Assembly (NCBI GenBank): GCA_963675995.2
Contig: CAXXIY010000002.1
Coordinates: 248,001 to 312,000, forward strand
Direction: 5' to 3'
Source of the DNA: JAAFHB01 sp963675995
GTDB taxonomy: Bacteria > Bacteroidota > Bacteroidia > Bacteroidales > Prolixibacteraceae
Length of the DNA stretch: 64,000 bases
Below, piece by piece: positions 34,344 to 42,953 of this stretch. A program made the translations under genes and the position numbers. The number at the start of each line of letters is the position of its first letter. Positions within the stretch are counted from its first letter, which is position 1. The notes beneath the pieces were generated by a model. The model ran no database searches, was not told the origin of the DNA, and worked only from the letters and a program-made list of their open reading frames with translations.

Positions 34344-34758
34344 ATTTAATCGGTATCCTATCTGCTGACAAAAAGTCTAAAGACTTTTATGTGCCCTTTA
34401 AATTTTGCCCTTGTTCGCGCCCAAAACGATAATTGCGTGTAATCACCCTCTTTAAATTGCCACATAAAACTAAATATACGGTAAAAGTCGTAAGTGATTA
34501 CGATCATTACTCTATTTCACTGAACTACTGACAACGGTAGCTTTGCCCTTGTAATTGCTTATTCTTTGATGACACATTTTTGTAAAAAACTTTATGAAAT
34601 TTTCACAGAGTTTCCCGGCAGGTCTCATACATGGAGGTGTTTTGAGGTAATAAGCAATTACACTGCAAGGAACTCTGTGATTTTTTTATTCTTATTAAAT
34701 GATAGGGTTGAATATGAAGTCTAATCTATAATTGTCAGAAAATTTAAATCGTAAAATC
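34344..34758. other. Structured intergenic region upstream of the 34759 gene
   Basis: Holds a small hairpin right after the regulator (AAAAGTC 34371-34377 with GACTTTT 34382-34388, a weak terminator) and a striking pair of interleaved inverted repeats between 34547 and 34687, listed separately. No protein frame with gene-like composition is seen. Confidence 0.55.
34547..34687 (+). ncRNA. Interleaved inverted repeats ending in a T tract, possible RNA switch
   Basis: Two repeats overlap as A-B-A'-B'. A: GTAATTGCTTATT (34551-34563) with AATAAGCAATTAC (34649-34661), 13 bp perfect, extendable by CCTT/AAGG. B: TCACAGAGTT (34603-34612) with AACTCTGTGA (34671-34680), 10 bp perfect, followed by seven T (34681-34687). 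Both stems cannot form as simple nested hairpins, so the RNA would switch between them or make a pseudoknot. B plus the T run looks like a terminator, A like an anti-terminator. Transcription would run into the gene at 34759. Not matched to any riboswitch class I know. Confidence 0.45.
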
Positions 34759-36612
34759 ATGAATTCAAAGAAACTACACAACAGAAAAAGAGATGTGAAT
34801 TGGCTGAATAAAAATGCCATTTTCTTTATCTTAACCATTTTTATGCTTGGTACCATCCAGGCATCGGCTCAAGTCCCAATATTGGAAAAGAGTTACGACG
34901 TTTCACGCAAAGCAAAAAATGGTTACCTGGCACATATTGAAACGCATGCAGAAAAGGGTACCATTGATATGATTTTTATTTTGTCGTCAACCACAAATCA
35001 TAAGATTAAATATGAAATCTATACATACGATAAAGATCTTAATTTGGTCAATACGGTACAAGAGGAGGAGTTTGTTGATAAAGTGAAAAGTCGATGGAAT
35101 TGGTTTAATTTTAAAGGGGAATCATTTGTTACAAACAGCTTAACAGCCTCCAGCGATTTGGCAGGCAAATTGGTTTTCAGAAAAAAACAGACCACGGGTA
35201 CCTGGGTTTGGTTAACCGGAACTTACTACAGGCACATAAGGCAACTTGAAAAGGTAAAGCCAAAAACGGAAGATAATATGAAATATTTCTTCACCAGTGC
35301 CTACGAGATAGAGAGAGACAGCTCAGTATTGGTTATTGCGGGAAAACCTGAAAAAAAGACACACAATGAAATGATGAATTTTGACGTCATGAGCTGTGAT
35401 AATGAGGTGAATATTAATACTGTTGACAAAATTGATTTCCCTTATCCACAAAAGATTGTTTTTTCAGCGCCTCTTCAGGACGAACAGGCGAGTGTGTCTA
35501 ACGATGATTTCCCTCGAGATTGGGTGGTGGTATTTGCACCAAGTGGGCTTTACAATAAAGATTCAGATCCAAAACCCACCAACTATACCTATATCCGTAT
35601 CTCGACAAAGGGAAAAGTGTTGGAGAAATTCAGTTTCGACTCTCCTTCAAACGGGTGGAGAGTTTTGGGCGCCTTCGAAAAGGATAATTCTGTATTCTTA
35701 TATGGCTCGGCTATCACAAAAAATCCGTCAAAAGATTATTCAAATGACGTTTTCAAAAACTTACAAATGGTGGCAACTACCTCTGCTTCCGCTCTGGAAA
35801 AAGAAGAGGAAAACAATTCAGGTTCAGGTATACTCGGTGGTATCTCCGCGATTTCTTCGATGGGTTCAAAAGACAATGGGAAATCGCAGGATGAGGTGGA
35901 TATTCCATTGGATGAGCTAAAATATACGAACATACAGATAGGAAAAATTACCAATAGTAAATTTGAATTTTTAAGCTCACCCGACATTGAAGAGTTTGAG
36001 AAAAAGCAGGCTAAACCAGTTGATCAAAAGAAATTTATCACTTTTGATGGTAAAAAATTCGAAATCAATGGAATCAATATATCTTCATCAGGTGATATTT
36101 TTGTCAGCGGACAAGATTTCACAAACAGCAAAAAGGGACGAATTTATAAGGGTGTTTACATGTTTCAATTTGAACCAAATGGCAATCTAAAAAAGAACTA
36201 TGGTGTGAAGTTGGATCAATCTAAAAAATCATCATTTTTCAATAAATCACCTTTAACTTCCGATATGTATATTGCCCATAATTCAGTGCGAGAATCGATT
36301 GACAAAAAAAGTCTGTATTGGTTAATTAAAGATGTTAAATCGATCAGAGAAGAATCAAATTCAAGTTTTGTCTCTTTATCGACTGTCAGGGTAAAAACCA
36401 CCTGGACACCTTTGTATCAATATGAATATGGAAACATAAACATTGCAAATGGAGAGCTGAGTGAATTTAAAGGATTTGGCGACTCAGAGAAAAAAGAATT
36501 CTATCTTTTCCAAAACACAGGTTCTTATCAAATGGATAACTATTTGTATTTCTTCAGCGAAACATTAAATGGAAACAAGATTCTTTTGTCAAGGATGGAT
36601 CTTTCCAAATAA
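34759..36612 (+). CDS. Secreted protein of unknown function
   Basis: 617 aa from the ATG at 34759; a TTG start 27 bases earlier is less likely. Signal peptide to about residue 38 (FFILTIFMLGTIQASAQ). The mature part alternates strands with YDKDLNLV-, VLGAFEKDNSVFLYGSA- and SGDIFVSGQDFTN-type segments, suggesting beta-propeller-like repeats. A low-complexity insert at about 340-385 (KEEENNSGSGILGGISAISSMG) is probably a disordered loop. I do not recognise the family. It follows the two-component pair and the structured leader, and precedes two lipoproteins. It may be envelope-associated. Confidence 0.75.
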   Translation: MNSKKLHNRKRDVNWLNKNAIFFILTIFMLGTIQASAQVPILEKSYDVSRKAKNGYLAHIETHAEKGTIDMIFILSSTTNHKIKYEIYTYDKDLNLVNTVQEEEFVDKVKSRWNWFNFKGESFVTNSLTASSDLAGKLVFRKKQTTGTWVWLTGTYYRHIRQLEKVKPKTEDNMKYFFTSAYEIERDSSVLVIAGKPEKKTHNEMMNFDVMSCDNEVNINTVDKIDFPYPQKIVFSAPLQDEQASVSNDDFPRDWVVVFAPSGLYNKDSDPKPTNYTYIRISTKGKVLEKFSFDSPSNGWRVLGAFEKDNSVFLYGSAITKNPSKDYSNDVFKNLQMVATTSASALEKEEENNSGSGILGGISAISSMGSKDNGKSQDEVDIPLDELKYTNIQIGKITNSKFEFLSSPDIEEFEKKQAKPVDQKKFITFDGKKFEINGINISSSGDIFVSGQDFTNSKKGRIYKGVYMFQFEPNGNLKKNYGVKLDQSKKSSFFNKSPLTSDMYIAHNSVRESIDKKSLYWLIKDVKSIREESNSSFVSLSTVRVKTTWTPLYQYEYGNINIANGELSEFKGFGDSEKKEFYLFQNTGSYQMDNYLYFFSETLNGNKILLSRMDLSK

Positions 36613-36623
36613 CAGTAAAATTA

Positions 36624-36667
36624 GATGAGGGTGTCAAAAACAAAAAGAACTTTTAGACATCCTCATC
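36624..36667 (+). terminator. Hairpin between 34759 gene and lipoprotein gene
   Basis: GATGAGGGTGTC (36624-36635) pairs with GACATCCTCATC (36656-36667), 12 bp with one G-T pair and a 20-base loop, but only weak T runs follow. It may reduce rather than stop transcription into 36680. Confidence 0.5.
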
Positions 36668-36679
36668 AATAAGACAATT

Positions 36680-37282
36680 ATGAAAATTGAAATCACCGTT
36701 ATACTTCTGATTATCTCTTTCAATTCCTGCCATCAAAAAGATGCAACATCGACAAAACCTGATATAAAAGCAGAAATTGCAAAATGGGAAAGGGCGTTGA
36801 TTCTGAATGGGGAAATTGGAACACCATGCGATTATAACAACCAGGAAGAATGGGCCAAAAAGAATCCTGAAGTTTTTTATGGTTTGCCGGATTCTGTCAA
36901 TTCTAAAGTGTTCGATGTAAATAATGATAAAATCAACGATATTTTACTTTATTTTCCTGCCGGCGATTGTTGCAGATGTTCAATAGGACTGAATGAAAGC
37001 TCTGATTTTATAAAATTGATTTATTCCGATGGAACTCAATTTTTATCCAACGATCATCTGCGTGAAAAAATTGCTCTAAAAATTGAAGACGAATATTTTG
37101 CTCAAACAGATACTGTTGTCGAACGCACTATTTTTTCGGTGACCAATTTCGATACCGAAATCTCAGGAACGTTCAAACTTTGGACGCGCGAAGACCCGGA
37201 TTGTTGTGCAAGCGTTGAGGGTACTTTTAAATATAACCCATTTACCTGGAAGATAGAACTTAAGAAACATGTCGGACAGTAA
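36680..37282 (+). CDS. Lipoprotein of unknown function with Cys-rich middle
   Basis: 200 aa. Lipoprotein signal ending SFNSC with Cys17. The body has DVNNDKINDILLYFPAGDCC with CRC two residues later, and EDPDCCASVEG, so two Cys-Cys pairs that could form disulfides or bind a metal. The DVNNDKINDILLYF segment is like FG-GAP/VCBS calcium-binding loops. No family is recognised. The last 14 bases overlap the first possible start of the next frame, so the genes are closely linked. Confidence 0.7.
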   Translation: MKIEITVILLIISFNSCHQKDATSTKPDIKAEIAKWERALILNGEIGTPCDYNNQEEWAKKNPEVFYGLPDSVNSKVFDVNNDKINDILLYFPAGDCCRCSIGLNESSDFIKLIYSDGTQFLSNDHLREKIALKIEDEYFAQTDTVVERTIFSVTNFDTEISGTFKLWTREDPDCCASVEGTFKYNPFTWKIELKKHVGQ

Positions 37283-37304
37283 TTCATATGTCATATCTCA
37301 GTCA

Positions 37305-37829
37305 ATGGAAAGAATTGAAATTCAGCTAAGTAAAACGAAACTATTTTGGGGGATTGGTGGTTCGGTGATTTTCGTGATTCTGGGGGTTTCCTTAACCGCC
37401 TATATTGCCGACCACCAAAGTCAGATCGACCCTTTCCTATTAAAAGGGGGTGGTTTGTTGTCCATACTTTTTTTTGGAGCAACTGCTATTTTGGGGATCA
37501 GGAAGATTTTTGACACGAGGATCGGGTTAATTATTGACAATAGGGGAATCACCGATAATTCAGGTGGACTTAGTGCCCGATTCGTCGATTGGAAAGAGGT
37601 TACTGGAATCAGAACTGAATACATCAGATCAATCCGGATTTTGCTGATTGACACCAATAACCCGGAAAAGTATTTAACCGAAGGAAATAAGTTTCGAACC
37701 AGAATAATGAGATTAAACATGCAGATGTTTGGAACTCCGTTGTTCCTGTCATCAAATAACTTAAAGATAAATTTTAACGAATTGGAGAATATCCTTCAGA
37801 TAGTACTCAAAGAATACCGTTTATCATGA
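37305..37829 (+). CDS. STM3941-family membrane protein
   Basis: 174 aa from the ATG at 37305 (MERIEIQLSKTK); an ATG at 37269, inside the end of the lipoprotein gene, would add 12 residues. IEIQLSKTKLFW at the start, two membrane helices (about 17-36 and 50-66), then a soluble part with GLIIDNRGITDNSGG, VDWKEVTGI and LFLSSNNLKINFNEL match the STM3941 family, whose function is unknown. A 39-codon frame starts inside its stop codon. Confidence 0.8.
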   Translation: MERIEIQLSKTKLFWGIGGSVIFVILGVSLTAYIADHQSQIDPFLLKGGGLLSILFFGATAILGIRKIFDTRIGLIIDNRGITDNSGGLSARFVDWKEVTGIRTEYIRSIRILLIDTNNPEKYLTEGNKFRTRIMRLNMQMFGTPLFLSSNNLKINFNELENILQIVLKEYRLS

Positions 37830-37945
37830 TTAAAAAGCACTTTCCCTACAGTCATATTTCCAGTTATATGCTGATAATATGTCTCTTATATTCAGCTAAT
37901 TTTGAAGCACAGACAGAATTTGGATCTAAAAAGTTAAACAGATGA
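37826..37945 (+). CDS. Tiny secreted peptide (39 aa) coupled to both neighbours
   Basis: The ATG overlaps the stop of the STM3941-family gene (ATGA at 37826), and its stop overlaps the ATG of the next gene (ATGA at 37942). It encodes 39 residues: a basic start (MIKKHF), a hydrophobic stretch (SYMLIICLLYSANF) and an EAQ-T site like a signal-peptidase cut, leaving a short polar tail. It may be a real small peptide, a translational-coupling device, or the remnant of a longer secreted protein. The double ATGA overlap argues against chance. Confidence 0.45.
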   Translation: MIKKHFPYSHISSYMLIICLLYSANFEAQTEFGSKKLNR

Positions 37946-39198
37946 AAAACTTAGTTCTCACCTTAAGCTCAGCTTTAATTTTATTTGCTGCCTGTAAGAA
38001 AACCGATATTAATCCGAATACAACGTCAAACGCAAAAGTTCCGAAGCTAATCCAGGAAAAGAGTGGCTGGCATGTTTTAGGTGGGCAGGTTCTTCCGTTA
38101 ACCGTTGGCGCATCTCCTGTTCAGGTTCAATTCGAGAACGGACATTTCAGCCAGACTTACAAAACAATGTTTTATGCCGATGCAAATATCACCTCAATTG
38201 CCTATTCACGCTGTAATGCAAATGGCGACTCCATTTACATCCGGAGGACCGATAGCCCAATTGAATACAATCCATTTTATTATGAAGATGGCAACCAGTC
38301 CGATGTCCGCTATGGCGCATATTTTCCGCCCCAGTCGACCTTTGGAGCATCAAGTCACAATACGATTGGCGTTTATGGAATCGGGCCGGCTACTGCTGAT
38401 GTAAATACGAAGGTATTTGATTTTCCGGCACATATAGGAGGATATCCCTCTTCTCCTGGTAAGTTTGCCAACCCTCACTGGTTTGTTTATTGGGATGTGG
38501 TAAAGGGAGGTATTGCGGCCTACCGTATCGGGACAGCGCAGTGGATTGACATGGCCGGATTTTACGAAAATGATTACGTGATATTAAATGGCGCTAGCGG
38601 TTTACAAATTGACGAAACATATGCGAAAGCGAATCCGACTCATGTAAGATGCTATTTTGCAAGTACCAATAATAATGTTAGTATTTTAGGCCATTCACGC
38701 AATTTTATCAGTTTTTATAGTGCTGACGATGTAACTCGGACTGCTTTCAGGGATTCAACTTCGGATTACATTGCTGGCGGCAATATCCTTTCGTGTGCCG
38801 ACGCAAACAATATCTATTATTTCATAAATAAGTCGACCCTAAAAACAGATATAATACTGAAAAACACCAAATTACTCATGTTGGTTTTTGATAAAACAAC
38901 CATGAAACTGACTAAAAAGATGTTTTGGAATCAGGACTTTGATGTTCTTGAGGATATTGTCATGATTCCATCCAAAAATCAGGTTTTCTTAAAATCTAAT
39001 CTTAATACTAATGGACTCTTCATGCTAAGTTTAGCCGATTATTCCATCACCAATATAACGCCCCAACTGGTAGGAGACAATGGGAACACGATTGTATCAC
39101 TGGCAATTACAACCGATGGGAGTAAATTATACGCAACGGTTGGTTCCTTGTATGCAACGTATCAGCCGGCTATAACTAATTTGATTTATTATGAGTAG
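37942..39198 (+). CDS. Large lipoprotein of unknown function
   Basis: 418 aa. Lipoprotein signal ending LFAAC with Cys18, then a KKTDINPN linker typical of surface lipoproteins of Bacteroidota (acidic residues further on). The body reads as beta-rich, with VSLAITTDGSKLYATVG and NIYYFINKSTL segments that hint at a propeller. No catalytic motif is seen and I do not recognise a family. It is translationally linked to the small frame before it and ends a run of unidentified envelope genes. Confidence 0.72.
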   Translation: MKNLVLTLSSALILFAACKKTDINPNTTSNAKVPKLIQEKSGWHVLGGQVLPLTVGASPVQVQFENGHFSQTYKTMFYADANITSIAYSRCNANGDSIYIRRTDSPIEYNPFYYEDGNQSDVRYGAYFPPQSTFGASSHNTIGVYGIGPATADVNTKVFDFPAHIGGYPSSPGKFANPHWFVYWDVVKGGIAAYRIGTAQWIDMAGFYENDYVILNGASGLQIDETYAKANPTHVRCYFASTNNNVSILGHSRNFISFYSADDVTRTAFRDSTSDYIAGGNILSCADANNIYYFINKSTLKTDIILKNTKLLMLVFDKTTMKLTKKMFWNQDFDVLEDIVMIPSKNQVFLKSNLNTNGLFMLSLADYSITNITPQLVGDNGNTIVSLAITTDGSKLYATVGSLYATYQPAITNLIYYE

Positions 39199-39239
39199 CA
39201 TTTTTCACTTTATTCAAATAGTCTAGTGTTGCATTTCGG

Positions 39240-39361
39240 ATGACAAAGCTGTCATTCAGCATGTTTTTGAGCCTTTGATGAAAAGAGTTTATAAAGAGCA
39301 TTTCATTATCTGTAAGATACCAGGATATCAGCTGCCAGCCACTAACTTCTAACCGCCAGCG
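39240..39361. repeat. Small hairpin and degenerate intergenic repeat
   Basis: ATGACA-AAGC-TGTCAT (39240-39255) resembles the GTCATTC-type ends of Bacteroidota intergenic repeats. Further on, 39331-39361 has GCTGCCAGCC and ACCGCCAGCG words like those at 19127-19178. Confidence 0.35.
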
Positions 39362-41551
39362 TTATTTCACAATCTCCATCTCCTTTAATAAATATCCTGC
39401 ACCGGCAAATTTGTCGATGATAAACAGGGCATAATGCATATCAAGCGCGATATTGCGACACATGTCGGGATCATAAACAATATCGCTCATTGTCCCTTCC
39501 CAGGCACGGTCAAAGTTCAGTCCGATCAGTTCACCCTGTGCGTTTACAACAGGACTTCCGGAATTCCCCCCTGTTGTGTGGTTCGAAGCACAAAAAGCTA
39601 CGGGCACTTCTCCCATTTCATTCATATAGGGGCCATAATCTTTTGTACGGTATAACTTTCGTAAAGCTTCGGGGACATTGTAATCGTAGATCTCCGGGTT
39701 ATCCTTTTGAATGATTCCCTTTAATGTAGTAAAACATTTATAGGTGATTCCGTCTGCCGGTTTATACCCTTCAATTCTACCATAAGCGATTCTCAAGGTG
39801 AGGTTTGCATCGGCCAGAATCCGTTTTCCGCTATTCATCTCCAGAAGCGCCATCGTATATTTTTTCTGTATCTCACTAATACTGGTAATGATCGTTTTAT
39901 AATTATTTTCAACGGTGAGGAGATATTGTTGTCGTATCGTTTTGAACAGTGCGTAAAGAGGGTCTTTATTGATTTGTTTAACAGACTTCTGGCTGAAGTT
40001 ATCAAGCAGTTGGTTGATTTTTAAATTATCAGATAGAATTGATTTTTTGTAAAGTGACGTTAAGAAATCCGCTTTATTCATCTCCGGAATCATTTTAATC
40101 AGTTTCTCGGGGAGAAATTTTGGATCTACATTTTTCGCGTATATACTCACAAAGGCCGACCAAACCTGTTGGTCTGTCCCCTGATCATAATCTTTAAAAT
40201 AACTGGTGAGATAATCCCGCACCCTCTTTACCTCTGCTGCTAATTTCTCATTATCGGTTATTACCTCGAGTGGTTCAAATCTTGCTGCGAGGTTAAAAAT
40301 ATCTGATCCGCGTTGGATGCATTCAGTATAATAATCATTTGCTGCCTGATAGGGTAGGAGTTCACCATACATTTTTTCAAAATCCGGGAGAATAGTTCCA
40401 TATTGTTTTATACGAAGAGGATCTGAGGCGACCCACTTTTCAAATTCGATCTCCCCGACTTTCTTTTGATTAACGGCATCAAGGCGGCTCAAACCTTTAA
40501 CTTCCCCCTGCCATTTCTTCCATGCATTTGAAGCTGACACATATTTACTTGCATATTGCATCCTGATCTTCGGATCGTTTTTCATCCGTTCAGCCCAAAT
40601 ATTCAGTTTGGCAGTCCGGATTGCAACCTTTGCCGGATCACTTTGATTCATGATCAGGTTCACTGCCTGAGACGGTATATAACGTTGCGTGGTGCCAGGG
40701 TAACCAAATACCATCGTAAAATCACCCTCTTTTACCCCTTTCAAATTTATAGGAAAGAATTTTTTCGGGTGATAGGGAACATTATTAGGTGAATAGGAAG
40801 CCGGTTTATTGTCTTTCCCCGCATAGATTCTAAAAAGTGAGAAGTCGCCTGTGTGACGCGGCCAAACCCAGTTGTCGGTATCGCCACCAAACTTCCCTAT
40901 CGAAATCGGTGGAGTGCCCACTAAACGGATATCTTTAAAAACTTCATAGATGTAGATAAAATATTGATTTCCATTGAATAGAGGCTTAATGTCGGCAGAA
41001 TAGCCGGTTCCTTTCAGGTATTCTTTCTTAATTCTATCTATGTTTTCCTTTGTCGTATCCAAATGCGCCACCTGATCAGCTTTACCTGATACCTTCTTAA
41101 GCATCTTGTTGGTAATATCCTCCATCCTTACTAAAAACTGCACGGTCAGTCCTGGGTTGGTAAGCTCTTCGGACCTGTTCATTGCCCAAAATCCATTGGT
41201 AAGGTAATCGTGTTCCAACGAGCTGTGCTTTTGAATCATGCTAAATCCGCAGTGGTGATTCGTAATCAGTAAACCATCAGGCGAGATTATTCCGCCTGTA
41301 CAACCGGTCCCAAAAAGAACAACAGCATCTTTCATACTCGCATGATTCACACTGTAAACTTCCTCAGCTGAGAGTTTAAATCCCATATCAGACATCTCTT
41401 CAATATTGTATTTTTGAAGCAGCGTGGGAATCCACATCCCCTCCTTGGCAGATAGAGAAACGGATAGTGAGATTAGCGAAGTCAAAATAAATAGTTGTCG
41501 AACCATCATAGGAAATTTTAATCTTTTCAGTAAACGAATTGTCATTTGCAC
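39362..41551 (-). CDS. S46 dipeptidyl peptidase, DPP11-type (acidic P1 preference)
   Basis: 729 aa. Signal peptide at about 15-36 (MMVRQLFILTSLISL...SLSA, cut before KEGMW). Family S46 hallmarks: NHHCG near His99/100, GDTDNWVWPRHTGDF with the catalytic Asp, and TTGGNSGSPV with catalytic Ser664. Eighteen residues after the Ser is Arg682 (LNFDRAWE). In characterised enzymes this position is Arg in DPP11 (cuts after Asp/Glu) and Gly in DPP7 (hydrophobic P1), so DPP11 specificity is predicted. Role: release of acidic dipeptides in the periplasm. It is part of the peptide-use theme with DPP IV at 53 kb. Confidence 0.92.
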   Translation of the reverse strand: MQMTIRLLKRLKFPMMVRQLFILTSLISLSVSLSAKEGMWIPTLLQKYNIEEMSDMGFKLSAEEVYSVNHASMKDAVVLFGTGCTGGIISPDGLLITNHHCGFSMIQKHSSLEHDYLTNGFWAMNRSEELTNPGLTVQFLVRMEDITNKMLKKVSGKADQVAHLDTTKENIDRIKKEYLKGTGYSADIKPLFNGNQYFIYIYEVFKDIRLVGTPPISIGKFGGDTDNWVWPRHTGDFSLFRIYAGKDNKPASYSPNNVPYHPKKFFPINLKGVKEGDFTMVFGYPGTTQRYIPSQAVNLIMNQSDPAKVAIRTAKLNIWAERMKNDPKIRMQYASKYVSASNAWKKWQGEVKGLSRLDAVNQKKVGEIEFEKWVASDPLRIKQYGTILPDFEKMYGELLPYQAANDYYTECIQRGSDIFNLAARFEPLEVITDNEKLAAEVKRVRDYLTSYFKDYDQGTDQQVWSAFVSIYAKNVDPKFLPEKLIKMIPEMNKADFLTSLYKKSILSDNLKINQLLDNFSQKSVKQINKDPLYALFKTIRQQYLLTVENNYKTIITSISEIQKKYTMALLEMNSGKRILADANLTLRIAYGRIEGYKPADGITYKCFTTLKGIIQKDNPEIYDYNVPEALRKLYRTKDYGPYMNEMGEVPVAFCASNHTTGGNSGSPVVNAQGELIGLNFDRAWEGTMSDIVYDPDMCRNIALDMHYALFIIDKFAGAGYLLKEMEIVK

Positions 41552-41610
41552 TTTGTATTTTTAGTTTTGAATTGTTTTATTCATTGATTTTTTAGTGGAT
41601 TTTACGTCAC

Positions 41611-42180
41611 TTAAAATTTTCTTAACTCTTCATAAAGTCGCTGAACCGGAAGTCCCATCACATTGAAATAGGAGCCTTCAATTCTTTCGATCGCAATGTA
41701 TCCGATCCACTCCTGAACTCCGTATGATCCGGCTTTGTCGTAGGGTTGGTAATTTTTGAGATAATAATCAATTTCGCTATCAGACAAATCCTTAAAATAA
41801 ACATCGGTGGTAGCCGAAAAGGTGACCTGTTTATCCTTGGTGGTCAGGCAAACTCCAGTAACGACCACATGCTTTTTACCCGATAAATGGCGAAGCATTT
41901 CTACAGCATGTTCGTAATCGTTAGGTTTTCCCAGAACTGTGCCATCTATCCATACGATCGTATCCGCGGTGATCACCAGTGTTGTGCTGTTCAACTCCTC
42001 GTAAAAGGGTTCAGCCTTTAATTTGGCCAGATAAACCGGGATCTCCTCCATTGAAAGACCGTCGGGGAAAACCTCATCAACCTCGTGAATGACGACCTCG
42101 AAAGGAAGGTTCAACCCAGCAAGAAGTTCGTGTCTTCGGGGGGATTTTGAGGCGAGTATAATTTTGTAATCAGAATGCAT
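41611..42180 (-). CDS. maf: Maf-family nucleotide pyrophosphatase
   Basis: 189 aa. The N-terminal ILASKSPRRHELLAGL motif, TADTIVW, LGKPNDYEHAVEMLRHLSGKKH and YFNVMGLPVQRLYEEL are standard Maf/YhdE signatures. It removes pyrophosphate from dTTP/UTP or modified nucleotides. Downstream of the HAD and DUF2520 genes on the same strand, separated by a 242-base gap with a REP-like element. Confidence 0.95.
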   Translation of the reverse strand: MHSDYKIILASKSPRRHELLAGLNLPFEVVIHEVDEVFPDGLSMEEIPVYLAKLKAEPFYEELNSTTLVITADTIVWIDGTVLGKPNDYEHAVEMLRHLSGKKHVVVTGVCLTTKDKQVTFSATTDVYFKDLSDSEIDYYLKNYQPYDKAGSYGVQEWIGYIAIERIEGSYFNVMGLPVQRLYEELRKF

Positions 42181-42278
42181 TATGTTCTGTATAAGTTAAT
42201 CACAAATAGCACATTAGGCCACAAATGAATTGAAATAACTACTGGCTGGCAGAAAAATAAAGATTATTATCTAAATAA

Positions 42279-42316
42279 CAGTCATTTTGAGCGAAAGAAA
42301 GTGTAGCGAAGAATCT
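42279..42316. repeat. REP-like intergenic repeat
   Basis: AGTCATTTTGAGCGAAAGAA followed by GTGTAGCGAAGAATCT is a variant of the short repeats with GTCATTTTGAGCGAAG...GAAGAATCT words scattered through many Bacteroidota genomes. In the minus direction it also makes a spurious reading frame. Confidence 0.6.
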
Positions 42317-42422
42317 TTTAATTATGATTGACATTTTCCAGAAAAGTACTGATTGCGAAACAATTAGCATAATTTTTATTCTCATATTAATCATCTGCTT
42401 TACCTGATGTGGTAGATTTAAT

Positions 42423-42953
42423 TTAAAACATATTCCAATCCATTTTTTCCACATCAATCCATCTTCCCTGGGCGCGCATCACCTGCTCGAGGACATCACG
42501 GACACAACCTTCACCGCCATTTTTATCAGAGATATAGTGTGAGATGGCTTTGATCTCGGGTGCTGCATCGTTGGGGCAAACAGGAATCCCGACCACCTTC
42601 ATTGCAGGATAATCGGGCAGATCGTCCCCCATATACATCACCTCGTCAGCCTTCAGGTCGTACTTCTCAAGAAAATCATACAAACATGGTAATTTTCTTA
42701 ATGAACCCGCATAGATATCTTTAATCCCGATCTTTTCACATCTTTTGAATACCTCGATAGTTTTTCCTCCGGTAATCACACCTACCGGGTAGCCAATTCT
42801 GACTGCATAAACCAGTGCAAATCCATCTTTCAGGTTCGAAGTTCTTATTGTTTCACCTTCGGGAGTGAGCACCTGGGTTGCTGTCGAAATAACACCATCC
42901 ACATCAAATACGAATGCCTTAACCTTTGTCAATTCTTCTTTAAAAAATGCCAT
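42423..42953 (-). CDS. HAD-family phosphatase, KdsC-like
   Basis: 176 aa. HAD motif I FVFDVDGVIS with DxD, motif II GVITGG, and motif IV MGDDLPDYPAM, plus the small fold without a cap domain. This matches 3-deoxy-D-manno-octulosonate-8-phosphate phosphatase (KdsC) for lipopolysaccharide, although HAD substrate calls are uncertain. Its start overlaps the stop of the DUF2520 gene by one base, so both are co-translated. Confidence 0.85.
   Translation of the reverse strand: MAFFKEELTKVKAFVFDVDGVISTATQVLTPEGETIRTSNLKDGFALVYAVRIGYPVGVITGGKTIEVFKRCEKIGIKDIYAGSLRKLPCLYDFLEKYDLKADEVMYMGDDLPDYPAMKVVGIPVCPNDAAPEIKAISHYISDKNGGEGCVRDVLEQVMRAQGRWIDVEKMDWNMF

Noticed and set aside
42239..42457. 72-codon minus-strand frame between the HAD gene and maf
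   Set aside because: Part of it is simply the translated REP-like repeat (FFATLSFAQND) and it overlaps the HAD gene end.
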